Positions 7,815 to 15,400 of a stretch of 49,963 nucleotides of DNA are shown piece after piece. The notes beneath the pieces are model-generated. The model did no database searches. It saw only the letters and a program-made list of their open reading frames with translations, and was not told the DNA's origin. A program made the position numbers and the translations under genes. The stretch comes from an uncultured Veillonella sp. GTDB lineage: Bacteria; Bacillota; Negativicutes; Veillonellales; Veillonellaceae. Each line of letters opens with the position of its first letter. Position 1 is the stretch's first letter. The stretch lies in assembly GCA_902477915.1 (NCBI GenBank), contig CABSJA010000009.1, forward strand, positions 1 through 49,963. Direction: 5' to 3'.

Positions 7815-10637
7815 GTGAGTACGCTTACTAGAGATTATGAACGTTTTGCCAAGGAGGCAAAAGAGATTTGTAAAGATCGTGTATATACCGATCATTTACG
7901 TCGTTATGCATATGGCGTTGACGCGTCCTGCTATAGCTATTTACCAAAGGTTGTTGTAAAGGCTGAAGATGAACGGGAAGTACGACGCCTTATTCGTTTG
8001 TGCCAACAATGTGGTACACCATTTACATTCCGTGCGGCCGGTTCTTCTTTGTCTGGTCAATGCTCCAGTGAAGACGTGCTCATCGTATGTAATGATGGCT
8101 TCAAAAAAATGGAAGTTATCGACGATGGCAAGGCTTTAAAATGCGAATGTGGTGTTATCGGTTCTGATGCCAACGATTTATTGAAACCATACAACCGCAA
8201 AATCGGTCCAGATCCTGCTACGCTTGCAACAGCATTAGTAGGCGGTATTTTGAACAATAACTCCTCTGGTATGTGCTGTGGTACGGCTCAAAACTCCTAT
8301 AAAACTATTCGTTCCATCCGCGTTGTATTGCTAGATGGCACTGTTCTTGATACATCTGACAAAAAATCTATTGAACAATTCCTTCGTGAAAAACCTCAAA
8401 TGGTAGAAGAAATCTTGCAATTGCGCAAAGAAATCTTAGCCGATGAAGAATTGACTCATTTGATTCATCACAAATATAAAATCAAAAATACTACAGGCTA
8501 TGGCTTGAACTCTCTTGTTGATTTTGAAGACATCATCGACATCATCAACCACTTGTTCATCGGTTCTGAAGGTACATTGGGCTTCGTATCTGAAATCGTG
8601 TACAACACTGTTGAAGACGTACCTCATAAAGGTTGCGGTCTCATGTTCTTCAAAACATTGAACGATGCATCCTTGGCCGTTGTAGCCTTGGCTAATATGG
8701 GCCGCGATAAGGTTGTAGCTGCAGAAATGATGGACTATCAATCCCTAAAAGCAGTTCAAACTCTTGAAAATGTACCAGACTTCGTTCGTGAAGTGCCAGA
8801 AGGTACAAGCGCTATCTTGTTCCAAACTGAAAGCTACTCCAAAGAAACTGTAGATGAAAATTTAGCTTTTATTAAAGATAAATTGAAAGATATTCCAACA
8901 GCTATCCCAAGTCTTTACTCTCAAGATCCTAAGGAATACGATTCTTGGTGGGCTATCCGTAAAGGTATCTTGCCAATCGTTGGTGGTCAACGTAGAAAAG
9001 GCACTACTGTTATCACAGAAGACGTTTGCTTCCAAATCGAAGACTTCACTAAGGGCATCGAAATGCTTACTGAATTATTCCACAAATACGATTTCGTAGA
9101 CGGTGGCGTAATCTTCGGTCATGCTTTGTCTGGTAACGTTCACTTTAACATTACCCCTGATTTCAGCGACCCTAAAGATACTAAAAACTTCGGCGACTTG
9201 GTAAAAGAAATGTCCGAACGCGTATCTGGTTTCGGTGGTTCTTTGAAAGCCGAACATGGTACAGGCCGCATGGTAGCACCATTCGTTGAAATGGAATGGG
9301 GCAAAAAAGCGTACGAAATCAACCGTCGCATCAAAGCCATCTTTGACCCTGAACGCATCTTGAACCCTGATGTTATGATCACTGATGACCCAGATGTGTA
9401 CAAGAAAAATCTTAAAGCTCAATGCGTTATCGATGATGCTTTCACAATCTGTATGGAATGCGGTTTCTGTGAAAAACATTGTCCAAGCCGTAACTTAACA
9501 TTGACTCCACGTCAACGTATCGCATTGTTGCGTGAAACTAAACGCCTTGAAAACGAAGGCAACTTCACATTGGCATCTGAACTTAGAAAAGGTTATGAAT
9601 ACTTCGGCGTAGATACTTGTGCTGCTTGCTCTATGTGTAAAGGTCTTTGCCCACTTAGCATCGATACTGCTCAAATCGCATTGTCCATGCGTCGCATCGA
9701 TCCACCTGCACCAGAATTGGCTAAGAAAATCTACGATAACTTCTCCACAACACTTCAAATGTGTCGTGCTGGTGTAAGTCTTGAAGGTATTGCAGGCTCT
9801 ATCATTACACAAAAAGCGATTTCTAAGATTACTGAAGGCTTACATGGCGTAACAGGTGTTACACCATATGTACCTAAAACAACTCCTAAGGCTAATCGCT
9901 ATAAATTGAAAAACCGCATTAAACCTACTAACTTTGAAAAGGTTGTATACTTCAGTACTTGTGCGAACCGCGCATTCAAACCAAACCAAGGTTATGACGA
10001 TGATCGCAGCTTGCAACAAGTTGTAGAAAGCCTCTGCAACAAGGCTCATATCGATATTATTTATCCTGAACATATTGAAAACCTCTGCTGCGGTTTAAGC
10101 TTTGAAAACTATGATGACGTTCACGAACGTGCTGTTAAGGACTTGCACGATGCATTGATGAAAGCATCTCAAAATGGTAAATATCCAATCGTGATTGACC
10201 ATAGCGCATGCTTCAACCATGCGTTCAAACACATGCCAGACTTAGAAATCAACGATATTTCTGAATTCTTGTGCAAATACGTAGTACCTCATCTCGACAT
10301 TGAAAAATGCGATGAACGTGTAATCGTACATAAACAATGTAAGATTAAATCCTTGAATAAATCTCAATACATCGAAGACTTGGCTCGTCTATGTACAGAC
10401 CATGTATTCAACATTAAATCCTTCGCATGCGACGGCTTCGCTGGTCAAAAAGGTTTCTTCACACCAGAACTTAACAAAGCTGCTACAAAAGACCTTGCTG
10501 GTGAAATTGCTGAATACGGTGCAACACTAGGCGTAAGTTCCAGTTCCACATGTGAAATTGGTCTTGGTGAAAGCGGTGGTATCCCATTCGTAGGCGTTGC
10601 ATTCTTATTAGATCGTTGCTCTAAAGCAAAAAAATAA
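7815..10637 (+). CDS. FAD- and Fe-S-containing dehydrogenase (D-lactate dehydrogenase type)
   Basis: A 940-residue fusion. Residues about 38-230 are an FAD_binding_4 (PCMH) domain (FTFRAAGSSLSGQCSS), about 270-530 an FAD-oxidase C domain with the family motif FGHALSGNVHFN and a HGTGR site. Two ferredoxin-type motifs follow: CMECGFCEKHCP (about 546) and CAACSMCKGLCP (about 602). The C-terminus has CCG-type cysteine motifs (NLCCGLSFEN about 756, HSACFNH about 797). GlcD-GlpC-like fusions of this kind oxidise D-lactate or related 2-hydroxy acids and feed electrons to the membrane. In a lactate-using Veillonella, D-lactate is the likely substrate, but glycolate or 2-hydroxyglutarate cannot be excluded. 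GTG start at 7815, with AGGAGG just upstream. Confidence 0.87.
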   Translation: MSTLTRDYERFAKEAKEICKDRVYTDHLRRYAYGVDASCYSYLPKVVVKAEDEREVRRLIRLCQQCGTPFTFRAAGSSLSGQCSSEDVLIVCNDGFKKMEVIDDGKALKCECGVIGSDANDLLKPYNRKIGPDPATLATALVGGILNNNSSGMCCGTAQNSYKTIRSIRVVLLDGTVLDTSDKKSIEQFLREKPQMVEEILQLRKEILADEELTHLIHHKYKIKNTTGYGLNSLVDFEDIIDIINHLFIGSEGTLGFVSEIVYNTVEDVPHKGCGLMFFKTLNDASLAVVALANMGRDKVVAAEMMDYQSLKAVQTLENVPDFVREVPEGTSAILFQTESYSKETVDENLAFIKDKLKDIPTAIPSLYSQDPKEYDSWWAIRKGILPIVGGQRRKGTTVITEDVCFQIEDFTKGIEMLTELFHKYDFVDGGVIFGHALSGNVHFNITPDFSDPKDTKNFGDLVKEMSERVSGFGGSLKAEHGTGRMVAPFVEMEWGKKAYEINRRIKAIFDPERILNPDVMITDDPDVYKKNLKAQCVIDDAFTICMECGFCEKHCPSRNLTLTPRQRIALLRETKRLENEGNFTLASELRKGYEYFGVDTCAACSMCKGLCPLSIDTAQIALSMRRIDPPAPELAKKIYDNFSTTLQMCRAGVSLEGIAGSIITQKAISKITEGLHGVTGVTPYVPKTTPKANRYKLKNRIKPTNFEKVVYFSTCANRAFKPNQGYDDDRSLQQVVESLCNKAHIDIIYPEHIENLCCGLSFENYDDVHERAVKDLHDALMKASQNGKYPIVIDHSACFNHAFKHMPDLEINDISEFLCKYVVPHLDIEKCDERVIVHKQCKIKSLNKSQYIEDLARLCTDHVFNIKSFACDGFAGQKGFFTPELNKAATKDLAGEIAEYGATLGVSSSSTCEIGLGESGGIPFVGVAFLLDRCSKAKK

Positions 10638-10665
10638 GATTTATAACATTACCTACCATATAACG

Positions 10666-10697
10666 AAAAAGGACGAGTTGCGGCTCGTCCTTTTTTG
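10666..10697 (+). terminator. Intrinsic terminator
   Basis: AAAAAGGACGAG pairs with CTCGTCCTTTTTT around a short loop (GGACGAG at 10671-10677, CTCGTCC at 10684-10690). Confidence 0.92.
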
Positions 10698-10828
10698 TAT
10701 ATAGTTTTGGTATAATTGTAATGGTATTAAATAAATTATAAGATATCACTACATATTGTAATTATATTAATTAATGAATATATACGACATAATGTGGTTG
10801 TATTATATAGATAATATAGAGGTATTAT

Positions 10829-11437
10829 ATGAAATATATTCTATTATGTCTTTGTTTATTTAGCCTATTAGGTTGTGGCACAGAGACTAAGACCCCGCAA
10901 GACACTAAACCTACAACAACAGCTAACGAACAAGCTAAAATAGAGCAAGGTCAAGATGCTCACGTAATGGCAGCTAAGCAGGCTTTATCCTCTGGCGATT
11001 ATGCTAAAGCTATTGAGGAAGCATCAGCTTCTATTAAGGATAATCCTAATAATGCTGAGGCGTACTCCATCCGTGGCTTCGCTACGGCGTTAAATGGTGA
11101 TACAGCTAAGGGCTTAACAGATACTAAAAAATCATATGACCTAGCTCCTAATAACGTAGCTAATTACTACAACATAGCCATGGTGTATAAACTACAAGGC
11201 CAGTTAAATGAGTCTAAACAATGGTTTGAAAAGGTATTAGAAAAGGACCCTAGTAACACTTGGTCTGTGTACGGTATTGCTACCATTTATGCAGATCAAG
11301 GGGATGATACGAAGGCCCTTGATTGGCTTGAAAAAGCGATTACAATTGATCCATCTGTGAAAGCTGTAGCTGCTGAACAAGACCATTTTGAACGCTTTCA
11401 CAATAATACGCGATTTAAAACATTAGTAGGATTATAG
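10829..11437 (+). CDS. TPR-repeat lipoprotein
   Basis: 202 residues. The signal peptide ends in the lipobox LLGC with Cys16, then a Thr/Gln-rich linker to about residue 45. Three tetratricopeptide repeats follow (AKQALSSGDYAKAIEEASASI; NNAEAYSIRGFATALNGDTAKG; VANYYNIAMVYKLQGQLNESKQ and on), a protein-interaction scaffold. No enzymatic domain. The ATG at 10829 follows AGAGG at 10818-10822. Only two bases separate the stop from the next gene, a small membrane protein, so the two are likely translated together. The cellular role is unknown. Confidence 0.85.
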   Translation: MKYILLCLCLFSLLGCGTETKTPQDTKPTTTANEQAKIEQGQDAHVMAAKQALSSGDYAKAIEEASASIKDNPNNAEAYSIRGFATALNGDTAKGLTDTKKSYDLAPNNVANYYNIAMVYKLQGQLNESKQWFEKVLEKDPSNTWSVYGIATIYADQGDDTKALDWLEKAITIDPSVKAVAAEQDHFERFHNNTRFKTLVGL

Positions 11438-11439
11438 GC

Positions 11440-11853
11440 ATGGCTGTAAAACAGATGATTCGCCTTATTATAAAGGCGATAGGATTTATATATTGGTTTG
11501 TTTTTCTATACCTTGGTGGTCTAATGGTCGTAGACTGGTCAGGGTTTATGTCCCAACATAATATAGAAACACCTCTATTCCTTACATACTTAGTATTTGT
11601 AGGATGTTTTGTAACACCGTATATTATGCTGTACTGGAAGAAGCTAAATCCTAATGTGAAGGTTCCATTTTTGGTGCGCCATCTCTCCGAATTTATGGCG
11701 CGATTAGAAGATCGCCATAGCATATGGTTTGATGTGCTATATGTACTAAAATTATTGCTCTATTTCGTAATAATTCTGTGGATGCTTTGTATCATATTAC
11801 TCACCTTAGCAGTTATTGCGTGGACAATAGTCCTAATTTTGCTGAGCAATTGA
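11440..11853 (+). CDS. Small multi-pass membrane protein, function unknown
   Basis: 137 residues with four likely membrane helices arranged as two pairs (about 10-30, 46-65, and two near 100-135) around a basic loop NPNVKVPFLVRHLSEFMARLEDRH. I do not recognise a family. It starts two bases after the TPR lipoprotein, with no separate ribosome site of note, suggesting translational coupling and a shared function at the envelope. A terminator hairpin at 11857-11884 closes the pair. Confidence 0.75.
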   Translation: MAVKQMIRLIIKAIGFIYWFVFLYLGGLMVVDWSGFMSQHNIETPLFLTYLVFVGCFVTPYIMLYWKKLNPNVKVPFLVRHLSEFMARLEDRHSIWFDVLYVLKLLLYFVIILWMLCIILLTLAVIAWTIVLILLSN

Positions 11854-11856
11854 TGA

Positions 11857-11884
11857 TGTAAATTTATATTTACATTGTTTTTTC
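11857..11884 (+). terminator. Intrinsic terminator overlapping the hicB stop codon
   Basis: TGTAAAT (11857-11863) and ATTTACA (11868-11874) form a stem with loop TTAT, followed by TTGTTTTTT. It ends the plus-strand pair and lies across the end of the convergent hicB. Confidence 0.7.
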
Positions 11885-12247
11885 TACTAATGCTTCTTGT
11901 AAAAGTTGAGAAAAATTAATTCCTTTAGCTAGCGCTCGATCATTTAGCCAGGCAGGAATTGTTAAGGTTTTCTTTACGGATTTACTATTTTTAGCTAAAT
12001 CAATATCTGTTTGCACTAATGTAGGATACGTTGTATCCGTACAAGGTAAGTTGCGAATAGATGTAGGTGTAGGTAATCTTTCTCCATCTTCTAAGGCACC
12101 TAAAATATATAGCTCCATAGCTTCTTGCGCATTAGTTACGAGCTCTGTTAGGATTGAGCCAGTACTGCTAGTATATTCTAAGTCTGGAAACTCAGCCCAG
12201 AAACCATCAGCATCATCATGGATTATAGCAGGGTATATAAATTTCAT
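11870..12247 (-). CDS. hicB: HicB-family antitoxin
   Basis: 125 residues. The N-terminal HicB fold (YPAIIHDDADGFWAEFPDLEY) is a partial RNase-H-like domain that binds HicA. The C-terminal part (LTIPAWLNDRALAKGINFSQLLQEAL) looks like a ribbon-helix-helix DNA-binding domain, so this antitoxin should repress its own promoter. It is the second gene of a hicA-hicB pair, nine bases after hicA. The palindrome in the promoter spacer (12455-12466) is the likely binding site. Confidence 0.9.
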   Translation of the reverse strand: MKFIYPAIIHDDADGFWAEFPDLEYTSSTGSILTELVTNAQEAMELYILGALEDGERLPTPTSIRNLPCTDTTYPTLVQTDIDLAKNSKSVKKTLTIPAWLNDRALAKGINFSQLLQEALVEKTM

Positions 12248-12256
12248 AAATCCTCC

Positions 12257-12433
12257 TCATTTTAGTCCTGTACGTTTTAAAATTGCATTTAATAAGCCGA
12301 CAGGTACATCTTTTCCATGTACGGCAATCACTTCAACTTGATTATCCTTTTTCAAACGATGATGATTGCCGCGTTGCCGTACATCCTTCCAGCCGTTTTT
12401 GAGTAGCAGTTTTAGTAGATCTTTATCTTTCAT
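12257..12433 (-). CDS. hicA: HicA-family mRNA interferase toxin
   Basis: 58 residues, the normal HicA size. A double-stranded-RNA-binding-like fold with the catalytic His in RGNHHRL, in the sequence GWKDVRQRGNHHRLKK. HicA cleaves mRNA during stress when HicB is degraded. The start at 12433 was chosen because AGGAGA lies just upstream on the minus strand; a longer frame reaching 12547 would run through the promoter and operator. First gene of the hicAB pair. Confidence 0.88.
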   Translation of the reverse strand: MKDKDLLKLLLKNGWKDVRQRGNHHRLKKDNQVEVIAVHGKDVPVGLLNAILKRTGLK

Positions 12434-12446
12434 ATGCTCTCCTTTT

Positions 12447-12480
12447 ATAGTAACACGTGTACACGTATAAAACAATTGAT
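12447..12480 (-). promoter_or_regulatory. hicAB promoter with operator in the spacer
   Basis: On the minus strand TTGTTT and TACTAT are separated by exactly 17 bp. The spacer contains the perfect 12-bp palindrome ACGTGTACACGT (12455-12466). A repressor bound there would block RNA polymerase, as expected for autoregulation by HicB. Confidence 0.75.
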
Positions 12481-12527
12481 ATGAGTTATGTCTTTTCATT
12501 TCTAGTCTAACCGTATATAAAGGAAAA

Positions 12528-12552
12528 CAGGGGTGACCATTGGTCACCCCTG
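12528..12552. repeat. Palindrome, copy 1 of the GGTGACCATTGGTCACC element
   Basis: A 12-bp perfect stem, CAGGGGTGACCA with its complement around a single T. The 17-bp core GGTGACCATTGGTCACC recurs at 29275-29291 upstream of the other toxin-antitoxin pair. On the minus strand it is followed by TTTTCCTTT, so it could terminate leftward transcription. Confidence 0.7.
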
Positions 12553-12680
12553 ACTCTATTAGTCACTTGACAAAATAGATATATGATTTATATGCATTAA
12601 TTCTATTTATATAAATCATATTAGTATATAATTAAGGTATATAAATCGGGTTGTATATTGATGAAAGGAGAGAATTCATC

Positions 12681-13583
12681 ATGAAACCATTGGGTAAACG
12701 GATTGCAATGGCTGTGTTGTGTGCGGCTACATTGACATCCCCCTTATTGTTGAGCGGTTGTAGTATGTCGGAGCTGTGGCAGGGCACTGAACAGAGTCGC
12801 AAGGAAATTGCGCAGCGGTCTGAGCAGGATCAGGTACAGTTATTTAATCAATATGTAAAAGCCGTAAGCCGATTTAATCGCATGGCTGTAATGTTTGATT
12901 ATGCGAATAGACCAACTCTTAATGAGTTAAAAGCGGGGCAGCATTTAACTGTATTTAATGCACCAAACTTTAAACAGCTACAAAAAGAATTAGAAGAGGC
13001 TAAGCAAGCAGGTGTTCCTTATGATGAAATGAAAGAGCCTTTAGATAAGCTACTTTCAAAATTGAACGAAATAACACCGGTTGCGGAAGAGCTCGATGCA
13101 TACTATAAATCTAAAGGGTATACTACAGATAACTATGCTAAGGAGCAACAATTAGGTCCTAAATATGTTCAGTTATACGAACAATTTATTCCTATTTATG
13201 CTGACTTTGATAATTTAATGCATAAGATTAACACGGACCGATTGCAACAACGGTTACAACAATTGCGCGATGCAGGTAAGAAAAATGCAGCCGCTGCACA
13301 AGAGGTTTCTTTGCGACTTACTGCAGTCCTAGAAAAGCTAGATAGTGAAAAAGAACCAGATGTAAATGCGATCAATCAAGAGCTACAAGCTATTGGTGAT
13401 TTAGCGAATGGTATTTCTAGCCCTAAGTATGACCCTGTTAAGACCTCTGTAAATTCTACGATTGGTGCGATCCGTACCTATATGGGATCCAAACAAGATA
13501 ACGATTATAAACATATGGTTGAGGCCTATAACCGTTACATTTCCAATATGAATACAACCAATATGAATGAATTGGATCAATAG
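12681..13583 (+). CDS. YiiG-like (DUF3829) lipoprotein
   Basis: 301 residues. The signal peptide ends in LSGC with Cys27. The mature part is mostly alpha-helical and resembles DUF3829/YiiG proteins, whose function is not established. The gene is clearly a paralogue of the lipoprotein at 21302: both share MKP-L-K at the start, VPYDxMKEPLD, DNYAKEQQLGPKYVQLY, and GKKNAAAAQEV. The ATG at 12681 follows AAAGGAGAG; an upstream in-frame start at 12651 has no such site. Monocistronic, with a terminator at 13674-13716. Confidence 0.82.
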   Translation: MKPLGKRIAMAVLCAATLTSPLLLSGCSMSELWQGTEQSRKEIAQRSEQDQVQLFNQYVKAVSRFNRMAVMFDYANRPTLNELKAGQHLTVFNAPNFKQLQKELEEAKQAGVPYDEMKEPLDKLLSKLNEITPVAEELDAYYKSKGYTTDNYAKEQQLGPKYVQLYEQFIPIYADFDNLMHKINTDRLQQRLQQLRDAGKKNAAAAQEVSLRLTAVLEKLDSEKEPDVNAINQELQAIGDLANGISSPKYDPVKTSVNSTIGAIRTYMGSKQDNDYKHMVEAYNRYISNMNTTNMNELDQ

Positions 13584-13673
13584 AGTTAATACGGTTTAAG
13601 ACGGATACGTTATATATGAGTTAATATAAGTATGAGCATCATATAAGCGTAACTTAGTGTAAGTATTATATAT

Positions 13674-13716
13674 AAAAAGCTGTATCGAATGAGGATATCA
13701 TTTGATACAGCTTTTA
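13674..13716. terminator. Bidirectional intrinsic terminator
   Basis: AAAAAGCTGTATCGAATG pairs with CATTTGATACAGCTTTT. There is a T-run on both strands, serving the YiiG-like gene (plus) and rarD (minus). Confidence 0.88.
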
Positions 13717-13794
13717 TGTATTTATAGGCTAGATATAGTTGCTAAAATCTCTTGTGAGATTGCATGTAGATAGCAAACGCTCTCTTGTACTTAA

Positions 13795-14685
13795 CTACAT
13801 TTTTCTAATGGTTGTAATTTGATTTGATAATGAGAACAACACTAAGGCTATCCAGATACAACCGAAGGCAATCATCTGTGGTGTGCCAAAGCTTTCATCA
13901 AAGTAGAAAATAGATAGCAACAAGGCAATGGTAGGGGAGACATATTGCAGGAATCCTAGTAGGTTGAGCGGCAATAGTTGGGCGCCATAGGAGAATAGCA
14001 CCAATGGAACCGATGTTGTTAGACCGCAGGCTATGAGTAGCATGGATGTATACCAATCTGTGCCGAAATAGGACCACACTGTATTATCGACCATAGTCGT
14101 ATAGAATAAGGCTAGTGGTGTTAATAGCCAAGCCTCAAAGGCGATGCTCGTAAAGGGAGATATGAGTAGTTTCTTTTTGACGACCCCATAGAGACCAAAG
14201 GAAACGGCGAGAATCATCGACACTAACGGCAAGGATCCCACTTGATAGGTGAGCAAGACGATGCCGATGGTAGCGATGAGAACACTTAGCTTTTTCGGTA
14301 CAGATAGAACCTCTTTAAATAGGATGACACCTAATACTACATTGAAGAGTGGATTGATGTAATAGCCAAGGCTCGTGTCCATAACTTGGTTGTTGGCGAT
14401 AGCCCAAATGTAGGTAAACCAATTTACGCTGATGATGACTGATGCTACCAACAGTAGTAATAGTTGTGAGCGCTGTTCTTTTAGTAATTGAAAGTCCTTT
14501 TTGAACTGTTTAAAATGTAGGCCAAATACGACGATGGCCATGCAAATACCTGACCAGATAATGCGCTGCGCCAGTATATTATATGGTGAAACATGGTTTA
14601 ATAATGCCCAATAGAGAGGGAGTAAGCCCCAGATGATATAGCAACTAAGGGCTGTCATTAGACCTTTTTTACTTGTATGCTCCAT
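13795..14685 (-). CDS. rarD: RarD-type EamA-family transporter
   Basis: 296 residues, about ten membrane helices in two EamA halves. The start (GLMTALSCYIIWGLLPLYW) and the motif ILAQRIIWS are characteristic of RarD, a drug/metabolite-transporter-superfamily protein named after chloramphenicol sensitivity. The real substrate is unknown. On the minus strand GGAGGC precedes the start codon. Divergent from the riboswitch-controlled mut operon. Confidence 0.88.
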   Translation of the reverse strand: MEHTSKKGLMTALSCYIIWGLLPLYWALLNHVSPYNILAQRIIWSGICMAIVVFGLHFKQFKKDFQLLKEQRSQLLLLLVASVIISVNWFTYIWAIANNQVMDTSLGYYINPLFNVVLGVILFKEVLSVPKKLSVLIATIGIVLLTYQVGSLPLVSMILAVSFGLYGVVKKKLLISPFTSIAFEAWLLTPLALFYTTMVDNTVWSYFGTDWYTSMLLIACGLTTSVPLVLFSYGAQLLPLNLLGFLQYVSPTIALLLSIFYFDESFGTPQMIAFGCIWIALVLFSLSNQITTIRKM

Positions 14686-14891
14686 AATGCCTCCTTGTGA
14701 TTGTATTCATTATATCACGCATTGTGGGTGCGTTTGTGCGTGGGCTTAGATTTTATGATGATTTGTACTCAATTTATAACTCGATTTGCAGACAATGAAT
14801 ACGTATATTTGAAAGTGATGAGTTTTTATCATTTTAAATATGCATTAGTTATAACCTAAAATTTGATACTTATGATTAACTGTTATGTTCA
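14686..14891. other. Divergent intergenic region rarD / mut operon
   Basis: AT-rich; no gene or clear repeat seen before the promoter at 14892. Confidence 0.3.
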
Positions 14892-14921
14892 TTGACTTTG
14901 TGCATAATCTTACACTATATT
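14892..14921 (+). promoter_or_regulatory. Promoter of the riboswitch-mut operon
   Basis: TTGACT (14892-14897) and TATATT (14916-14921) with an 18-bp spacer. Transcription would start near 14928, just before the cobalamin aptamer. Confidence 0.6.
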
Positions 14922-14945
14922 GGACTTAGAACAACGAATATAGAG

Positions 14946-15094
14946 AATAGGTGTCGCAAGACTTAATAGAGAAATCGGTACAAGCCGATGCGGTCCCGCC
15001 ACTGTAAGGACGAGCCTGCTTTCAAAAATGTCACTGGAGTAATCTGGGAAGGCGAAAGCAAGGCGATGAGCCCGAGCCAGGAGAACTGCCTATT
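14946..15094 (+). ncRNA. Cobalamin (B12) riboswitch aptamer
   Basis: The conserved elements are in the right order. P1 is AATAGG (14946-14951) with CCTATT (15089-15094). Then GCGGTCCCGCCACTGTAA (near 14990-15007) and the B12 box GAGCCAGGAGAACTGCC (15074-15090). The box has AACTGCC where the consensus is ACCTGCC. The expression platform lies downstream (15141-15218) and the regulated genes are mutA, mutB and meaB. Most B12 riboswitches turn transport or synthesis genes off. Confidence 0.92.
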
Positions 15095-15140
15095 TGATAA
15101 TCACCGTTATGTACCTACGAGCGATAGGAAGGGGATTGAG

Positions 15141-15170
15141 GTATGCTGGTTTCAGTGTTTTTTGGCATAC
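15141..15170 (+). promoter_or_regulatory. Possible switching hairpin of the riboswitch
   Basis: GTATGC (15141-15146) pairs with GCATAC (15165-15170) between the aptamer and the terminator. It may take part in the expression platform; the alternative pairing is not resolved. Confidence 0.35.
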
Positions 15171-15188
15171 TTTTCAACAAGGAACCTT

Positions 15189-15218
15189 ACGTGTCACTTT
15201 TGGGTGGCACGTTTTTTA
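15189..15218 (+). terminator. Riboswitch expression-platform terminator
   Basis: ACGTGTCAC (15189-15197) pairs with GTGGCACGT (15204-15212) and TTTTT follows. It lies about 95 bases after the aptamer and 183 bases before mutA, as expected for transcriptional control by a riboswitch. Confidence 0.8.
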
Positions 15219-15400
15219 TTGCCCTTGAAAGTGACTGTTGAGCATATACATCAGGCTTTATTGTTAGTAAACTGATGGACACAGATTTGAGGTTGATGTG
15301 ATCCATAGATAGGAAAGCTTTGGTGGTGTATAAGCATAACATTTGTAGGTACGGTGCGCTGTTTCTCGGTATGGTTTCGAGTTGAAAAGGAGGCACATAT

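Noticed and set aside
14988..15275. Open frame of about 95 codons over the riboswitch
   Set aside because: It runs across the conserved B12 aptamer and terminator and has no ribosome site.
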